Shown here in pieces: positions 44,164 to 53,423 of a DNA stretch of 64,000 bases. The position numbers and the translations under genes were made by a program. The notes under the pieces are model-generated. The model was not told the origin of the DNA. It saw only the letters and a program-made list of their open reading frames with translations, and did no database searches. The number at the start of each line of letters is the position of its first letter. The first letter of the stretch is position 1. This stretch comes from Hymenobacter sp. YC55. Its GTDB lineage: Bacteria > Bacteroidota > Bacteroidia > Cytophagales > Hymenobacteraceae. The stretch covers positions 124,001 to 188,000 of the forward strand of contig NZ_JARNTX010000005.1 of NCBI RefSeq assembly GCF_029433095.1, in the 5' to 3' direction.

Positions 44164-45099
44164 TTAGCGGGCTGGTAAAGAGCCGGTTGCCTTAGGGAAA
44201 TGACTATCGGCGGGTGAATCGGCTAGGGCGTCAATGGCCTGATTTGTCAGGGTCGGCAACACAGTGGCTTGACGGGTTACCAAAGCCGCCGCGGCGCACG
44301 CGCGGCGCAGACAGTCGTCGGGGGAGCGGCCTTGCAGCTGGCTGGCAACCAGCGCGGCCAGAAATGCGTCGCCGCTGCCAATGGTGGGCGGCGCGCCTTC
44401 ATCGAAAGAGGGGCAATGAAAGAATTGGCTATCGGTCCAGAGCGTAGCGCCGTCGGCTCCTTTGGTCACGCATATGGCTTGCAAATTGAAGCGCCCGGCC
44501 AGCCACGGCAGCGCCGTAGCTTCGGTGGCGGGCTGCCCCAGCCAACCCATAATTTCTGTTAACTCCTGGCTGTTAAGCTTCACCAAAGTGGCTTGCCGTA
44601 GCAGGTATTTCACCACTTCGCGGCTGTAGTGCGGGGGCCGCAGGTTCACGTCGAACACCCGGAACAGGGCGTGTTGCAGCAGCCGGTACAGAGTTTCGCG
44701 GGCAGTGGAGCTGCGCGCAACCAACGACCCATACACCACTACCTGGGCCTCGCTAACGGCGGCCACGGCTTCGGCCGTGTAGCGGAGGTAGTCCCAGGCC
44801 ACGGGTTCCACCACCTTGTACTGCACCTCGTGGCCGCTACGTACGTTGGCTTTTACCACGCCTGTCAGATGGGTTTTGCTCCGCTGAATCAGGTCGGGGT
44901 TTAGTCCCTTTTGCGTACTAACGGCGAGCAGCTCCCGGCCCAGTTCATCGTCTCCGATGCGGCTAACCAGCTGGGTGGACAAGCCCAATTGGTGCAAGTA
45001 AACGGCCGCGTTGAACGGTGCGCCGCCCGGCTGTCGGCCAGCAGGAAGCACGTCCCAAAGTATTTCGCCAATACAAACGACAGCAGCCGACGGATTCAT
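44164..45099 (-). CDS. PfkB-family carbohydrate kinase (fructokinase-like)
   Basis: 311 residues. Ribokinase fold with VCIGEILWDVLP, the substrate-binding GGAPFNAAVYLHQLGL (first PfkB signature), FDVNLRPPHYS, KLNSQELTEI, and the second signature PTIGSGDAFLAALV, whose Asp is the catalytic base. GEILWD and FDVNLRPP favour fructokinase, but sugar specificity cannot be decided. It phosphorylates an imported hexose in the cytoplasm. It lies between the HTCS regulator and SusC, an arrangement seen where the HTCS senses a monosaccharide. Confidence 0.92.
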   Translation of the reverse strand: MNPSAAVVCIGEILWDVLPAGRQPGGAPFNAAVYLHQLGLSTQLVSRIGDDELGRELLAVSTQKGLNPDLIQRSKTHLTGVVKANVRSGHEVQYKVVEPVAWDYLRYTAEAVAAVSEAQVVVYGSLVARSSTARETLYRLLQHALFRVFDVNLRPPHYSREVVKYLLRQATLVKLNSQELTEIMGWLGQPATEATALPWLAGRFNLQAICVTKGADGATLWTDSQFFHCPSFDEGAPPTIGSGDAFLAALVASQLQGRSPDDCLRRACAAAALVTRQATVLPTLTNQAIDALADSPADSHFPKATGSLPAR

Positions 45100-45213
45100 G
45101 GGTGAGTGGATTTCTCACAAAATTCACCGTCCCCTCCCCCGTCTTCTTGCTTATTTATTTCAAAATCCGTTCACGAGTATAATTCCACGCAACATGTTGA
45201 TATACAATAAAAT

Positions 45214-45261
45214 AATAAAAGCTAATCCCCGCCTGAAACTGGACGGGGATTAGCTTTTATT
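45214..45261 (-). terminator. Terminator after the HTCS gene
   Basis: Perfect 18-bp arms AATAAAAGCTAATCCCCG / CGGGGATTAGCTTTTATT with a 12-base loop. On the minus strand it ends in TTATT. It lies 21 bp past the HTCS stop and separates the regulator from the kinase-SusC transcript. Confidence 0.9.
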
Positions 45262-45281
45262 GCACCACTTTTGATAATGTT

Positions 45282-48086
45282 TCAGTGGGCCGAGGAAAGG
45301 TGCAGGACCCTAAACTCGGAAGGAGAAAGCTGGTAGCGCGTGCGGAAGCTGGTCGAGAAATAAGAAGGCGAAGAGAAACCCAGCTCATACGCCACCTCGG
45401 TAATGGTGAGGTTCTCATCGAGCAGCAACTCGCGCGCTTTGGTGAGGCGCAAACTCAGTATAAAGTCGGTGACGCCGGTGCCGAGCACCGCCTTCACTTT
45501 GCGGTAAAGCTGCATCCGCGAGATGCCCAAACTGCGGGCCACCTCTTCCACAGTGAGGTCGGTTTTGGTGAGGTTCGCCTCGACAATGGCCGTAAGGTCG
45601 GCCAAGAATTTCTGATCGGGATTGGTGGCCGCCACCGTGGCCGTATCTATGCTCAGCTCGCGGCGGTAATGCTCGCGCTGCCGTTCCCGGTTGCGCAGCA
45701 GCGTGCGCACGCTCTCGGCCAGAAACGTGGGGTTGAAGGGCTTGGTCAGGTAGAGGTCAGCGCCGGCCTGCACGCCTTCCACCTGCTGCTCGGGGGCGTT
45801 GCGGGCCGTGAGTAGCACCACTGGAATATGGGAAGTGCGCCAGTCACCTTTCAGCTGCGCCACCACTTCCAAGCCGCTGAGGCCCGGCATCATTACGTCG
45901 CACACTATCAGGTCCGGAATCAAGTCGGTAGCCATCCGAAATCCGGTGTGGCCGTCGGTGGCACTTTCCACTCGGTACTCGGTGCGCAGCTTGCGCGTCA
46001 GAAAGTCGTTGACTTCGGAGTTGTCTTCAATCACGAGTACCAGCGTCTCGCTGTTTACTTCCAAGCCCACCGCCGATTCGGAGCCGAGCGTGGCATGAAT
46101 CGGTTCGGGCTCGTCGAGAGTGAAGGTTACGGGCAGTGCCGGTTCAGTGGCGCGCAGGTTCTCGGGCAACTCGCGGGGCAGCGTCACGGTGAAGGTGCTC
46201 CCGCGGCCGGGCTGGCTGCTAAAGGCAAGCTGCCCTTGGTGCAAGCGGACTAAACCCTGCGCCAGCGCCAAACCCATACCCGAGCCCTTGGCCACAGCTC
46301 CCTGGTCACCCTGGTAAAACCATTCGAAAATGTGGGCCCGGTCTTGGTCACTGATGCCCCGCCCGGTGTCGGCCACGCTCACCCGCAGAAATTGTCCGTC
46401 GTCGGTGGGCTGCATGCTGATGGTGATGGTGCCTTGGTCAGGCGTGAACTTCAGAGCATTAGACAGCAAATTTAGGAAGACCTTATCCAGAATATTGCCG
46501 TCGAACCAGGCCAGCAAGACCGGCGCCGCAGTTTGAAACTGAAGCCGCACGCCCTGGAGCTGAGCGGGCTTCTCAAACGCCTCCACTATTTCACGCACAA
46601 ACGCCACTAGGTTGCCTTCGGTGGCGCGTACCGTCATTTTGCCGACTTCAATCTTGCGGAAGTCCAGCAGTTGATTCACCAGTTGAAGCAGGCGTTGGGT
46701 ATTGCGGCGTACCAGCGCCAGGTCTTGGCGGTGAGTACTCGTGAGGTCAGGGCTGCTGCTGAGCAACTCTTCCACAGGGCCCAAAATAAGAGTGAGTGGG
46801 GTGCGCAGCTCGTGTGAGAAGTTGGTGAAGAAGCGCAGCTTGGCTTCCGTGTCGGTGCGGGCTTGCTCGGCCAGCAACTCCAGCTGGTTACGCTGCGACA
46901 GAATTTCTTCGTTCTGCTGGACCAATTGATGGTTGATCTTCACGTTCTCGGCATTCTGGACGGCGAGTTGCTGATTGATCTGCCGGTTTTTGCGGGCTGA
47001 CAGCCACGCCATAGTACCTAGCACCACCGAGCCCAAGAGCGACACCAACAACCCATACAGGCCCGTGCGCTGGCTAGCGTACGTAGCTTCCAGATGATGC
47101 AGCAGAGACTGTTGCCGCTCAATATCATGCTGCTGGCTGACCACCCTATCCGCTTGCTCGATGAGGGTCAAAACGTTGGTTGAGTCGATGACTATGGTAC
47201 CGAGCGTGTTTTCGCGCTTAAAGGGTTCTTTGCGCAGGATGCGTAGCGCCGTACGGATGGCGTCTTCCCCTCCCGGCGAATACAGCATAGTAGCCTTCAG
47301 AACACCCCGATGCACAAGGTTTTTGCCGCCAAGTCCATCTACCCCAATGATTTGCACGCGTTTGGTTATCCCAAGCTTCTGGCACACCTCGTAGGCGCCG
47401 AGGCCCATCCCATCGTTGTGAGCGAAGATGAGCGTCACTTCTGGATGCGCCTTTAGCGCGGCCGTGAGGGCAGGCTTCAGGGCGTCTTCCCGCCAGTCGC
47501 CGGTTACTTCGCTCACCACTGTAAGACCGGGGTAGTTTCGCAGCCCTTGTACAAAGCCCTGGTGCCGACCAGTGGTAGCCGAAGAGCCAGGGGTTCCCTT
47601 AATTTCAATTACGTTTCCGTGCTGGTGCAGTAGCTGAGCCGCATAACGAGCCGCCGTTTGCCCAACTTCTATGTTGTTGCCGCCCACAAAGGCCGTGTAC
47701 TTCTCGGAAGTAATGCGCCGGTCGACTTGTACCACCGGAATGCCACGCTCGTAGGCCTCCTCCACGGCCGGCGTAACCGGCCCCGACTCGTAGGGCGAGA
47801 CGATAAGCAGGTCGATTCCGTCGCGTACTAGCTCCCGTATTTGTTGCTGCTGCCGTTCGCTGTTGTCTTTTGCGTCCAGCATCCTGAGTTGTACTTCCGG
47901 ATGGAAACTCAATTCGCGCTGCATGCCTTCGAGCATGGCCATGCGCCAGGGCCCTTCTGTACTGCACTGCGAAAAGCCAATGCGGTAGGCTGGGGTAGTG
48001 GGGGCTTGTGTGCACCCAGCGAGCAACAGCAAGCTAAGTACGTAAGGCAGAAAGGTATGCGGCCGAAGAGGAAGCAAAGCACTCAA
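45282..48086 (-). CDS. Hybrid two-component system regulator with periplasmic sugar-binding domain
   Basis: 934 residues from a TTG at 48086; I see no better in-frame ATG, so the exact start is uncertain. A signal/lipobox-like LLLLAGC is followed by a LacI/ribose-type binding domain (about 33-320: YRIGFSQCSTEGPWRMAMLE, IPVVQVDRRI, FAHNDGMGLGAYE, IIGVDGLGGKNLV). Next, a transmembrane helix (about 345-365), coiled coil, HisKA SHELRTPL (H425), ATPase, receiver (D730 in VCDVMMPG) and AraC HTH (ISRMQLYRKVKAVL). This is the BT1754-like class that binds a monosaccharide directly. It should activate the kinase-SusC-SusD-GH30-GH2 genes downstream. Receptor, kinase and DNA binder are a single chain. 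Confidence 0.95.
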   Translation of the reverse strand: MSALLPLRPHTFLPYVLSLLLLAGCTQAPTTPAYRIGFSQCSTEGPWRMAMLEGMQRELSFHPEVQLRMLDAKDNSERQQQQIRELVRDGIDLLIVSPYESGPVTPAVEEAYERGIPVVQVDRRITSEKYTAFVGGNNIEVGQTAARYAAQLLHQHGNVIEIKGTPGSSATTGRHQGFVQGLRNYPGLTVVSEVTGDWREDALKPALTAALKAHPEVTLIFAHNDGMGLGAYEVCQKLGITKRVQIIGVDGLGGKNLVHRGVLKATMLYSPGGEDAIRTALRILRKEPFKRENTLGTIVIDSTNVLTLIEQADRVVSQQHDIERQQSLLHHLEATYASQRTGLYGLLVSLLGSVVLGTMAWLSARKNRQINQQLAVQNAENVKINHQLVQQNEEILSQRNQLELLAEQARTDTEAKLRFFTNFSHELRTPLTLILGPVEELLSSSPDLTSTHRQDLALVRRNTQRLLQLVNQLLDFRKIEVGKMTVRATEGNLVAFVREIVEAFEKPAQLQGVRLQFQTAAPVLLAWFDGNILDKVFLNLLSNALKFTPDQGTITISMQPTDDGQFLRVSVADTGRGISDQDRAHIFEWFYQGDQGAVAKGSGMGLALAQGLVRLHQGQLAFSSQPGRGSTFTVTLPRELPENLRATEPALPVTFTLDEPEPIHATLGSESAVGLEVNSETLVLVIEDNSEVNDFLTRKLRTEYRVESATDGHTGFRMATDLIPDLIVCDVMMPGLSGLEVVAQLKGDWRTSHIPVVLLTARNAPEQQVEGVQAGADLYLTKPFNPTFLAESVRTLLRNRERQREHYRRELSIDTATVAATNPDQKFLADLTAIVEANLTKTDLTVEEVARSLGISRMQLYRKVKAVLGTGVTDFILSLRLTKARELLLDENLTITEVAYELGFSSPSYFSTSFRTRYQLSPSEFRVLHLSSAH

Positions 48087-48562
48087 TTTATTTACAGCAG
48101 CTCCAAGGCGTATACACCTCGTAAGAGCTTACCCAAATGTAGGTATAAAATCAAGGATTTTGAGGAAGATTACCTTACAGATACGTGCAGGGCACCAACT
48201 CATAAGCTGCTTGGCACAAGCTACTTTTCACCTCAGAAAGTTGCACTCCGCTCTTTGAGTTTATGACTTAACTGTGGAGCACAAGTGTAGGAAGGTGCAT
48301 CTCACAGTTGCAATATTTGTGAGTTGCAGTAAGGACGCTAAGTAGTAATCCGGTATTAAATAAATTAACATATTGTATCAAAACTAGTCCACATTGTTAG
48401 CAGCTACAGGCCAGCTTACGCTAGTCGTTTGCACCTGGTAGTCGCTTGCTTTTTCCGAGTTGGTATCATCGTTGCTTGCTTTTTCCGAGTTGGTATCATC
48501 GTTGCTTGCTTATCCCTTAGTACTCGTCTCTTCTATGCCCACTCCTTACACCTCTTGTTATC
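48087..48562. other. Intergenic region between HTCS and small gene
   Basis: Divergent spacer, AT-rich near 48355-48385, which could hold promoters for both sides. It contains a 30-bp tandem repeat listed separately. No open frame with protein-like composition was found. Confidence 0.5.
48444..48510. repeat. 30-bp tandem repeat, two full units plus partial
   Basis: The unit CTTGCTTTTTCCGAGTTGGT plus ATCATCGTTG occurs twice without mismatch, and its first bases begin a third time. Two units without a spacer do not make a CRISPR. It probably arose by replication slippage. Confidence 0.8.
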
Positions 48563-48811
48563 ATGTCTTTCTCCTATTATCACTTCCAGGCGTTGGCGTA
48601 TAGCCAGCAAGACCGCTACGTACAGCAGCACGGCCAACTAGTTGCCCACCGCTGGCACGAAAACTTCAGTGTAGAATTATACGACTTGGGCAACTTCTAC
48701 TGCGAACGATGGCTAGAACAAGAGTGCTTGCATCGACCGCGCTATGAAGCCTTTACAAGTCTTTCTTGTTTAGAGATTTACGGTTTGCTTGAGCGCGCCT
48801 CACACTACTAA
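48563..48811 (+). CDS. Small hypothetical protein (82 aa)
   Basis: MSFSYYHFQALAYSQQDRYV begins a protein rich in aromatic residues (Tyr, Phe, Trp, His), e.g. VAHRWHENFSVELYDLGNFYCERWLEQE. There is no signal peptide or membrane helix. I associate this YYHFxALxYxQQxRYVxxHG pattern with small Hymenobacter proteins of unknown function. It is preceded by the tandem-repeat region and followed by about 320 bp without a gene, in which only a tight hairpin (CCTGTAGGCT / AGCCTACAGG, 48998-49019) stands out. Confidence 0.6.
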   Translation: MSFSYYHFQALAYSQQDRYVQQHGQLVAHRWHENFSVELYDLGNFYCERWLEQECLHRPRYEAFTSLSCLEIYGLLERASHY

Positions 48812-48997
48812 ACCGTACACTAATATCCTTATGGTGAGTTACGTAGCAGTGGCATTTTGCACTAAGGCCATAGCGGCTGCGTAGGGCTGCGTGGCCTCGG
48901 AATACCCTTACATGAACGTCAGATTTCACGCGTTGGGCACAGCGCTTCCGTAACTTATTACTCGGCTCACCAATTTTCATCCTAGGGGAATGTAAAA

Positions 48998-49019
48998 CCT
49001 GTAGGCTTGAGCCTACAGG
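48998..49019. repeat. Tight 10-bp hairpin upstream of the PAS kinase
   Basis: CCTGTAGGCT and AGCCTACAGG separated by two bases. No T tract follows. It could be an operator, since it lies 113 bp before the PAS kinase start, or a small palindromic repeat. Confidence 0.45.
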
Positions 49020-49131
49020 AACTTTGGGTTGATGTCCGGAACGCTAGCTCGTGTTTGAACTCTTACTAGCGAGTTGCCCGCGCTTCGCCTAGCTTTACAT
49101 TTTACGTCTTTCTTTGCCTAGAGCCGATGCC

Positions 49132-51558
49132 ATGTCTTCCTCTCTAGCTTCTACCGATTCTGTTTTGGCTAGTGTTTTCGCTGCTTTTGCCCCCGCCGAC
49201 GAGTTGTTGCGCGACATACTTGCCGTTTCGCTGACCGGCATCATCTTCTACACACCCGTGTATGGCGCCGGCGGCGAAATAGTGGATTTCACGTTTGTTT
49301 ACCTCAATGCTACAGCGCAACGCATGATGAACATGCCGGCGCAGCCCACACTAACGCATCGGCAGCAGTGGCCGCACAGTGAGGAACACGGCACATTCGC
49401 TTTCCACGTCGATGCGTTTGTGTCGGGGGAGCCTCGGCACTTCAACGTCAACTACCAAGCCGACGGTCACGACAACTACTACCGCTTAGCTGCGCGCCGC
49501 TCGGGTGAGGGGCTGTTGGTCAGCTTCACCGATACCGCCGACCATCCCCGCAGTGCCGTGGAAATTGCCCTGCGCGAAAGCCAGGCCCGCACGCAGCAAG
49601 AACTATTGGAAGCGGCCGAGCGGCGGACACAGGAACAAGAGCGCTTTTACCAGGTTTTCGAGCAAACCCCGGCTTGCATAGGGTTGCTACGTGGCCCCGA
49701 ACACACGTTTGAATACGTGAATCCGGCGTACCAGCAGCTGTTCCCCGGCCGACAACTTGTTGGGCGGCCACTTGCCGAGGTCTTGCCCGAAGCGCTGAAC
49801 CATGGCTTTGTTGATTTGCTGAATAGAGTGTACCAGACGGGTGAAACGTTTTATGGAAACGAACTACCGCTGCGCTTGGAACAGCCTGATGGTCAGCCTC
49901 CAAAGCAGATGTATTTCACCTTCACCTACCAAGCCTACCGCGAAAACGGCACTATTGCGGGTATTTCCATCTTTGCCTATGATGTGAGCGAACAGGTGCA
50001 GGCGCAGCAGCAGGCTGTCTGGCAAGAGCAACTCCTATATACGCTCTTTCTGGAAGCGCCCGCTGCCATTTGCATTCTCGACGGCCCCGATTTCATTTAC
50101 GAGCTTGTTAACCCGGGCTATCAGGCGCTGTTTCCAGAGCGGCAGCTATTAGGGCGGCCGCTATTAGAAGCTCTACCGGAGATAGAGCACAATCCTGTTT
50201 ATCAATCCTTCCTCGAGGTCTACAACACGGGGCAAACGCATGAGGAGCGGGGAATGCTTATTCCTTTTGTTAATCCTGCCGATGGCAAGCTGGAAGACCG
50301 TTACTTCAACTACATTCAGCAAGCGCGCCGCAACGAGCAGGGCCACGTAGATGGAGTACTGGTATTTGCCTTTGAAGTCACGGAGCAGGTGCGCGCCCGG
50401 CAATCGGCCGAGGCTAGCACCCGGCAATTGCGCCTACTCACCGATGCCCTTCCCGTACTGATTGGCTACGTGGATCAAGAGCAGAAGTACCGTTTTGCCA
50501 ACCGCGCTTACGGGGCTTGGTTTCAACAAGATCCAGCTGATTTGCTTGGTCAACAGGTTCGCGAGGTAATTGGGGAGCAGGCCTATGTCACGGTTCAGCC
50601 CTACCTAGAGCGGGCTCTATCCGGAGAGCAAGTGGACTTCGAGACCATGATGCGCTACAGCCCCAACCTGACCAAGCGCATACACACGATATATGTGCCT
50701 GATGTGCAAGAGGGGCGGGTGATGGGCTGCTTCAGCCTGATAACTGATGTAACCGAGCAAGTGTTGGCCCATGAGCGGGTGCAGCATCTCAATCAGGAAT
50801 TGGCCGCCATCAACGAGGAGTTGCGGGCCACCAATGAAGAGCTGGGTGAAACCAATCAACAACTGGTGCACACCAACTCCGACCTCGATACCTTCGTCTA
50901 CATGGCCTCGCACGACTTGCGCGCGCCCATCAGCAACATCGAAGGACTGGTGCAAGCATTACGCGAGGAAGTGCCCACTAGCGTACAGCAACAACAAGAC
51001 GTGGCGTACGTGTTCGACTTGCTGCAGAACACGGTTGTCCGCTTCCAACATACCATCGACCAGCTTACCGACGTAGCCAAGCTACAACAGGCGCACGCGG
51101 AACCCGCAGAGCTACTGGACTTGCCGGCACTGGCGGAAGCCGTACGCCTCGACTTATTGCCTACAATACAAGCTACCGAAGGCGAGCTTTCGCTGCAACT
51201 GCCGCCTTATCTGACCGTGCGCTTTTCACCTAAAAATCTGCGCAGCATCCTCTACAACCTGCTCAGCAATGCCTTTAAGTACCACTCGCCCGACCGACCG
51301 CCCCGCGTGCAAGTGCGCGGTCGTCGCGCCGACAAGTCTATTGTGCTCGAAGTGCACGACAACGGCCTAGGCTTGAGTGAGCAGCAACAAAGCAAGTTGT
51401 TTCAGCTCTACCAACGCCTCCACTCCCACGTCGACGGTTCGGGGGTAGGCCTCTACATGATCAAGCGCATTGTGAACAATGCGGGCGGCATCATCAGCGT
51501 GCAAAGCCAGCTCGGTGTCGGCTCGATCTTCACCGTTACGCTCCCCGATATTTCTTAA
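49132..51558 (+). CDS. Multi-PAS sensor histidine kinase (soluble)
   Basis: 808 residues from ATG 49132 (MSSSLASTDSVLASVFAAFA); a TTG at 49114 adds six. Four PAS-like domains in series: about 20-135, 165-300 (FEQTPACIGLLRGPEHTFEY), 300-425 (FLEAPAAICILDGPDFIYEL) and 430-550 (DALPVLIGYVDQEQKYRFAN). PAS 2 and 3 resemble each other and look duplicated. Then a coiled coil (LNQELAAINEELRATNEELG), HisKA VYMASHDLRAPISN with H594, and an ATPase domain (NLLSNAFKYHSPDRPP, HDNGLGLS, GSGVGLYMIKRIV). No transmembrane segment, so it senses a cytoplasmic cue or cofactor. No response regulator is encoded nearby. Confidence 0.94.
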   Translation: MSSSLASTDSVLASVFAAFAPADELLRDILAVSLTGIIFYTPVYGAGGEIVDFTFVYLNATAQRMMNMPAQPTLTHRQQWPHSEEHGTFAFHVDAFVSGEPRHFNVNYQADGHDNYYRLAARRSGEGLLVSFTDTADHPRSAVEIALRESQARTQQELLEAAERRTQEQERFYQVFEQTPACIGLLRGPEHTFEYVNPAYQQLFPGRQLVGRPLAEVLPEALNHGFVDLLNRVYQTGETFYGNELPLRLEQPDGQPPKQMYFTFTYQAYRENGTIAGISIFAYDVSEQVQAQQQAVWQEQLLYTLFLEAPAAICILDGPDFIYELVNPGYQALFPERQLLGRPLLEALPEIEHNPVYQSFLEVYNTGQTHEERGMLIPFVNPADGKLEDRYFNYIQQARRNEQGHVDGVLVFAFEVTEQVRARQSAEASTRQLRLLTDALPVLIGYVDQEQKYRFANRAYGAWFQQDPADLLGQQVREVIGEQAYVTVQPYLERALSGEQVDFETMMRYSPNLTKRIHTIYVPDVQEGRVMGCFSLITDVTEQVLAHERVQHLNQELAAINEELRATNEELGETNQQLVHTNSDLDTFVYMASHDLRAPISNIEGLVQALREEVPTSVQQQQDVAYVFDLLQNTVVRFQHTIDQLTDVAKLQQAHAEPAELLDLPALAEAVRLDLLPTIQATEGELSLQLPPYLTVRFSPKNLRSILYNLLSNAFKYHSPDRPPRVQVRGRRADKSIVLEVHDNGLGLSEQQQSKLFQLYQRLHSHVDGSGVGLYMIKRIVNNAGGIISVQSQLGVGSIFTVTLPDIS

Positions 51559-51622
51559 CAGGAAAGCATTCGCTGTTTGTATGGGTCTGGCTACCCTTGA
51601 AAAAACACCCGCCTGATATATC

Positions 51623-51665
51623 GTAAAAGCCAGCTGCCCCTTGGAGGAGCGGCTGGCTTTTACGT
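51623..51665. terminator. Bidirectional terminator between kinase and glycosyltransferase
   Basis: Perfect 13-bp arms CGTAAAAGCCAGC / GCTGGCTTTTACG with a 17-base loop between convergent genes. The A/T runs in the stem give T tracts in both directions. Confidence 0.8.
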
Positions 51666-51728
51666 TAAGTATTGCTAAGCCGAGCAATGCCTTGTCAGCG
51701 CTTAGGCTCTGAGCGGTTTAGGCAGTGC

Positions 51729-53423
51729 TTATTTTAGCTCCATCAACTGCACCCGCACATCAGGATTTGGGTTGCCATCGGCGGGAACGTACTTTTCCAG
51801 CACTTTCCCGATTTGCAGCAAGTGCTTGCTGTATTGCTCCACGCCATAGCCCTCTCGGAAATCGTGCCCTTGGTAGTACCAGGCAGGCTGCCCGCCATAA
51901 TCGCCTTGGTTCATGTCTACGCCGCTGTACACCACCCATACGCGCTTGGTATTAGGCACCGAATACAGATCGGCATCTACCTTGGCATAGTAGTCGGGAT
52001 AGTTGCGCACCGTATAGCGGTAATCCGGATCTACTACCCCCTCGAACTTCAGGCCATCAACCGACTTATAAAACTTGTACCCGGCCGCTGCATTCCAATA
52101 CACGTAGACGCCGTCGCCGGGTTTGTAGTTGTTGTTGATGTAGTGCATGGCCTGCCGGTAGTACGACATCTTGTAGCCGCTTAGCAGGTAAGGGGTTAGG
52201 GTATTGGCTACGGCGTTCTTAAGAAGCCCGAACAGTAGCAGTAGCGCCAGTACATGGCCCGCATACTTCAGCGGGACTGTTTTATTTCGTAAGTAGTCAC
52301 AGCCGGCAGCCAATAAAAGGATGGCGAAAGGCGCCAAGTAAACAATCATCCGCTCATGGAACGGATATAGCCGCAAGGAAGAAGCTACGATGGCAATCAG
52401 CAGGACGATGCCAACCGCAAACAGAAAGCGCTTGTTGGTTTTGTAGAAATACAGAACACCCAAAGCACTCAATATCACTGGCACTATGGTCATGCGCTGA
52501 ATGAAGCGCTCCAAGTAGGTGTGCTCCGACAAGTCGTCGATCCAGGTTAAGCCGAGTGGGTAATGGAAAAAGACAGCCGCTTTCTTCAATAACCAACCAA
52601 CTGCGCTAACGGGTTGCAGCGGGAAGTACCCATCAAACTTGTAAAAGAAGAATACCAGCCAGCCCGCATCCGAACCCTCTTTGGTAAACAAGAAATAACT
52701 CAGCAAAAAGCTAAGCAGCCACATAGTGAAAGGAACTACCAGCCGGAATATCACTGGCCAGTTTCCTTTCACCAAGTTTGTGATGCCCACGGCTAGCGCC
52801 ATACCGGCCAGCACGAAGATGCTCGGATACGACAACCAGACGGCTACACTTCCTCCAATTCCCCACAGCAACAGCGACTTCCACCGGGTTTGGTGCCGAT
52901 ACCGGACATACATCCATAGCAGCGCAATGGTAATAAACAAGTCGGGGCCGTAGGGCTTCGCTTCAACGGAATGGTAGATGATGGGGGTCGCGCACGCCAA
53001 TACCGTCAGGGCAATCAACGCCCCGAAAGGCTTCAGGAAATACCTGGCTACTGGCAAAAACAAGAACAAGGCGGCAATACCCGTGAGCAAAGGATACAGG
53101 CGCAACGCCAGTTCGTTTTTGCCAAACAGCACCACGCACAGGTGGGTAATGAGCATGTAGCCAACAGGCGCCTTCTGCATATACGGCAGCGGCTTAGTAA
53201 GCAATTCTTTGAAATTGAAATCTACCAATCCCGCCGCCAGATAAATCTCGTCGGTCCACAGCGAACGGTTGTAGAAGTAATGAAACAGCCGCAGGGAGAT
53301 GCCTAAAAAGAGAATACAGGCTGTAGCCAAAGCGTATCGGCTGGTACGGTGTTGCTTCCGCAAAACAGAGACTTCTGGACGGAGTTGAGCTAGCATAGTA
53401 GGACGTCGATAATGTAGCTGCAT
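51729..53423 (-). CDS. GT39/ArnT-like membrane glycosyltransferase
   Basis: 564 residues from ATG 53423 (MQLHYRRPTMLAQLRPEVSV); an ATG at 53396 is also possible. About 11-12 transmembrane helices. The first periplasmic loop carries the GT-C signature Asp-Glu in YNRSLWTDEIYLAAG, and HSVEAKPYGPDLF follows after helix 5, both typical of PMT/ArnT-type enzymes. These use polyprenyl-phosphate sugars to modify lipid, protein or polysaccharide at the periplasmic face. The C-terminal soluble part (about 430-564) includes YINNNYKPGDGVYVYWNAAA. The target is unknown; no partner genes flank it. Confidence 0.88.
   Translation of the reverse strand: MQLHYRRPTMLAQLRPEVSVLRKQHRTSRYALATACILFLGISLRLFHYFYNRSLWTDEIYLAAGLVDFNFKELLTKPLPYMQKAPVGYMLITHLCVVLFGKNELALRLYPLLTGIAALFLFLPVARYFLKPFGALIALTVLACATPIIYHSVEAKPYGPDLFITIALLWMYVRYRHQTRWKSLLLWGIGGSVAVWLSYPSIFVLAGMALAVGITNLVKGNWPVIFRLVVPFTMWLLSFLLSYFLFTKEGSDAGWLVFFFYKFDGYFPLQPVSAVGWLLKKAAVFFHYPLGLTWIDDLSEHTYLERFIQRMTIVPVILSALGVLYFYKTNKRFLFAVGIVLLIAIVASSLRLYPFHERMIVYLAPFAILLLAAGCDYLRNKTVPLKYAGHVLALLLLFGLLKNAVANTLTPYLLSGYKMSYYRQAMHYINNNYKPGDGVYVYWNAAAGYKFYKSVDGLKFEGVVDPDYRYTVRNYPDYYAKVDADLYSVPNTKRVWVVYSGVDMNQGDYGGQPAWYYQGHDFREGYGVEQYSKHLLQIGKVLEKYVPADGNPNPDVRVQLMELK

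Noticed and set aside
48444..48510. CRISPR-like repeat
   Set aside because: The 30-bp units are directly adjacent with no spacers and there are no cas genes.
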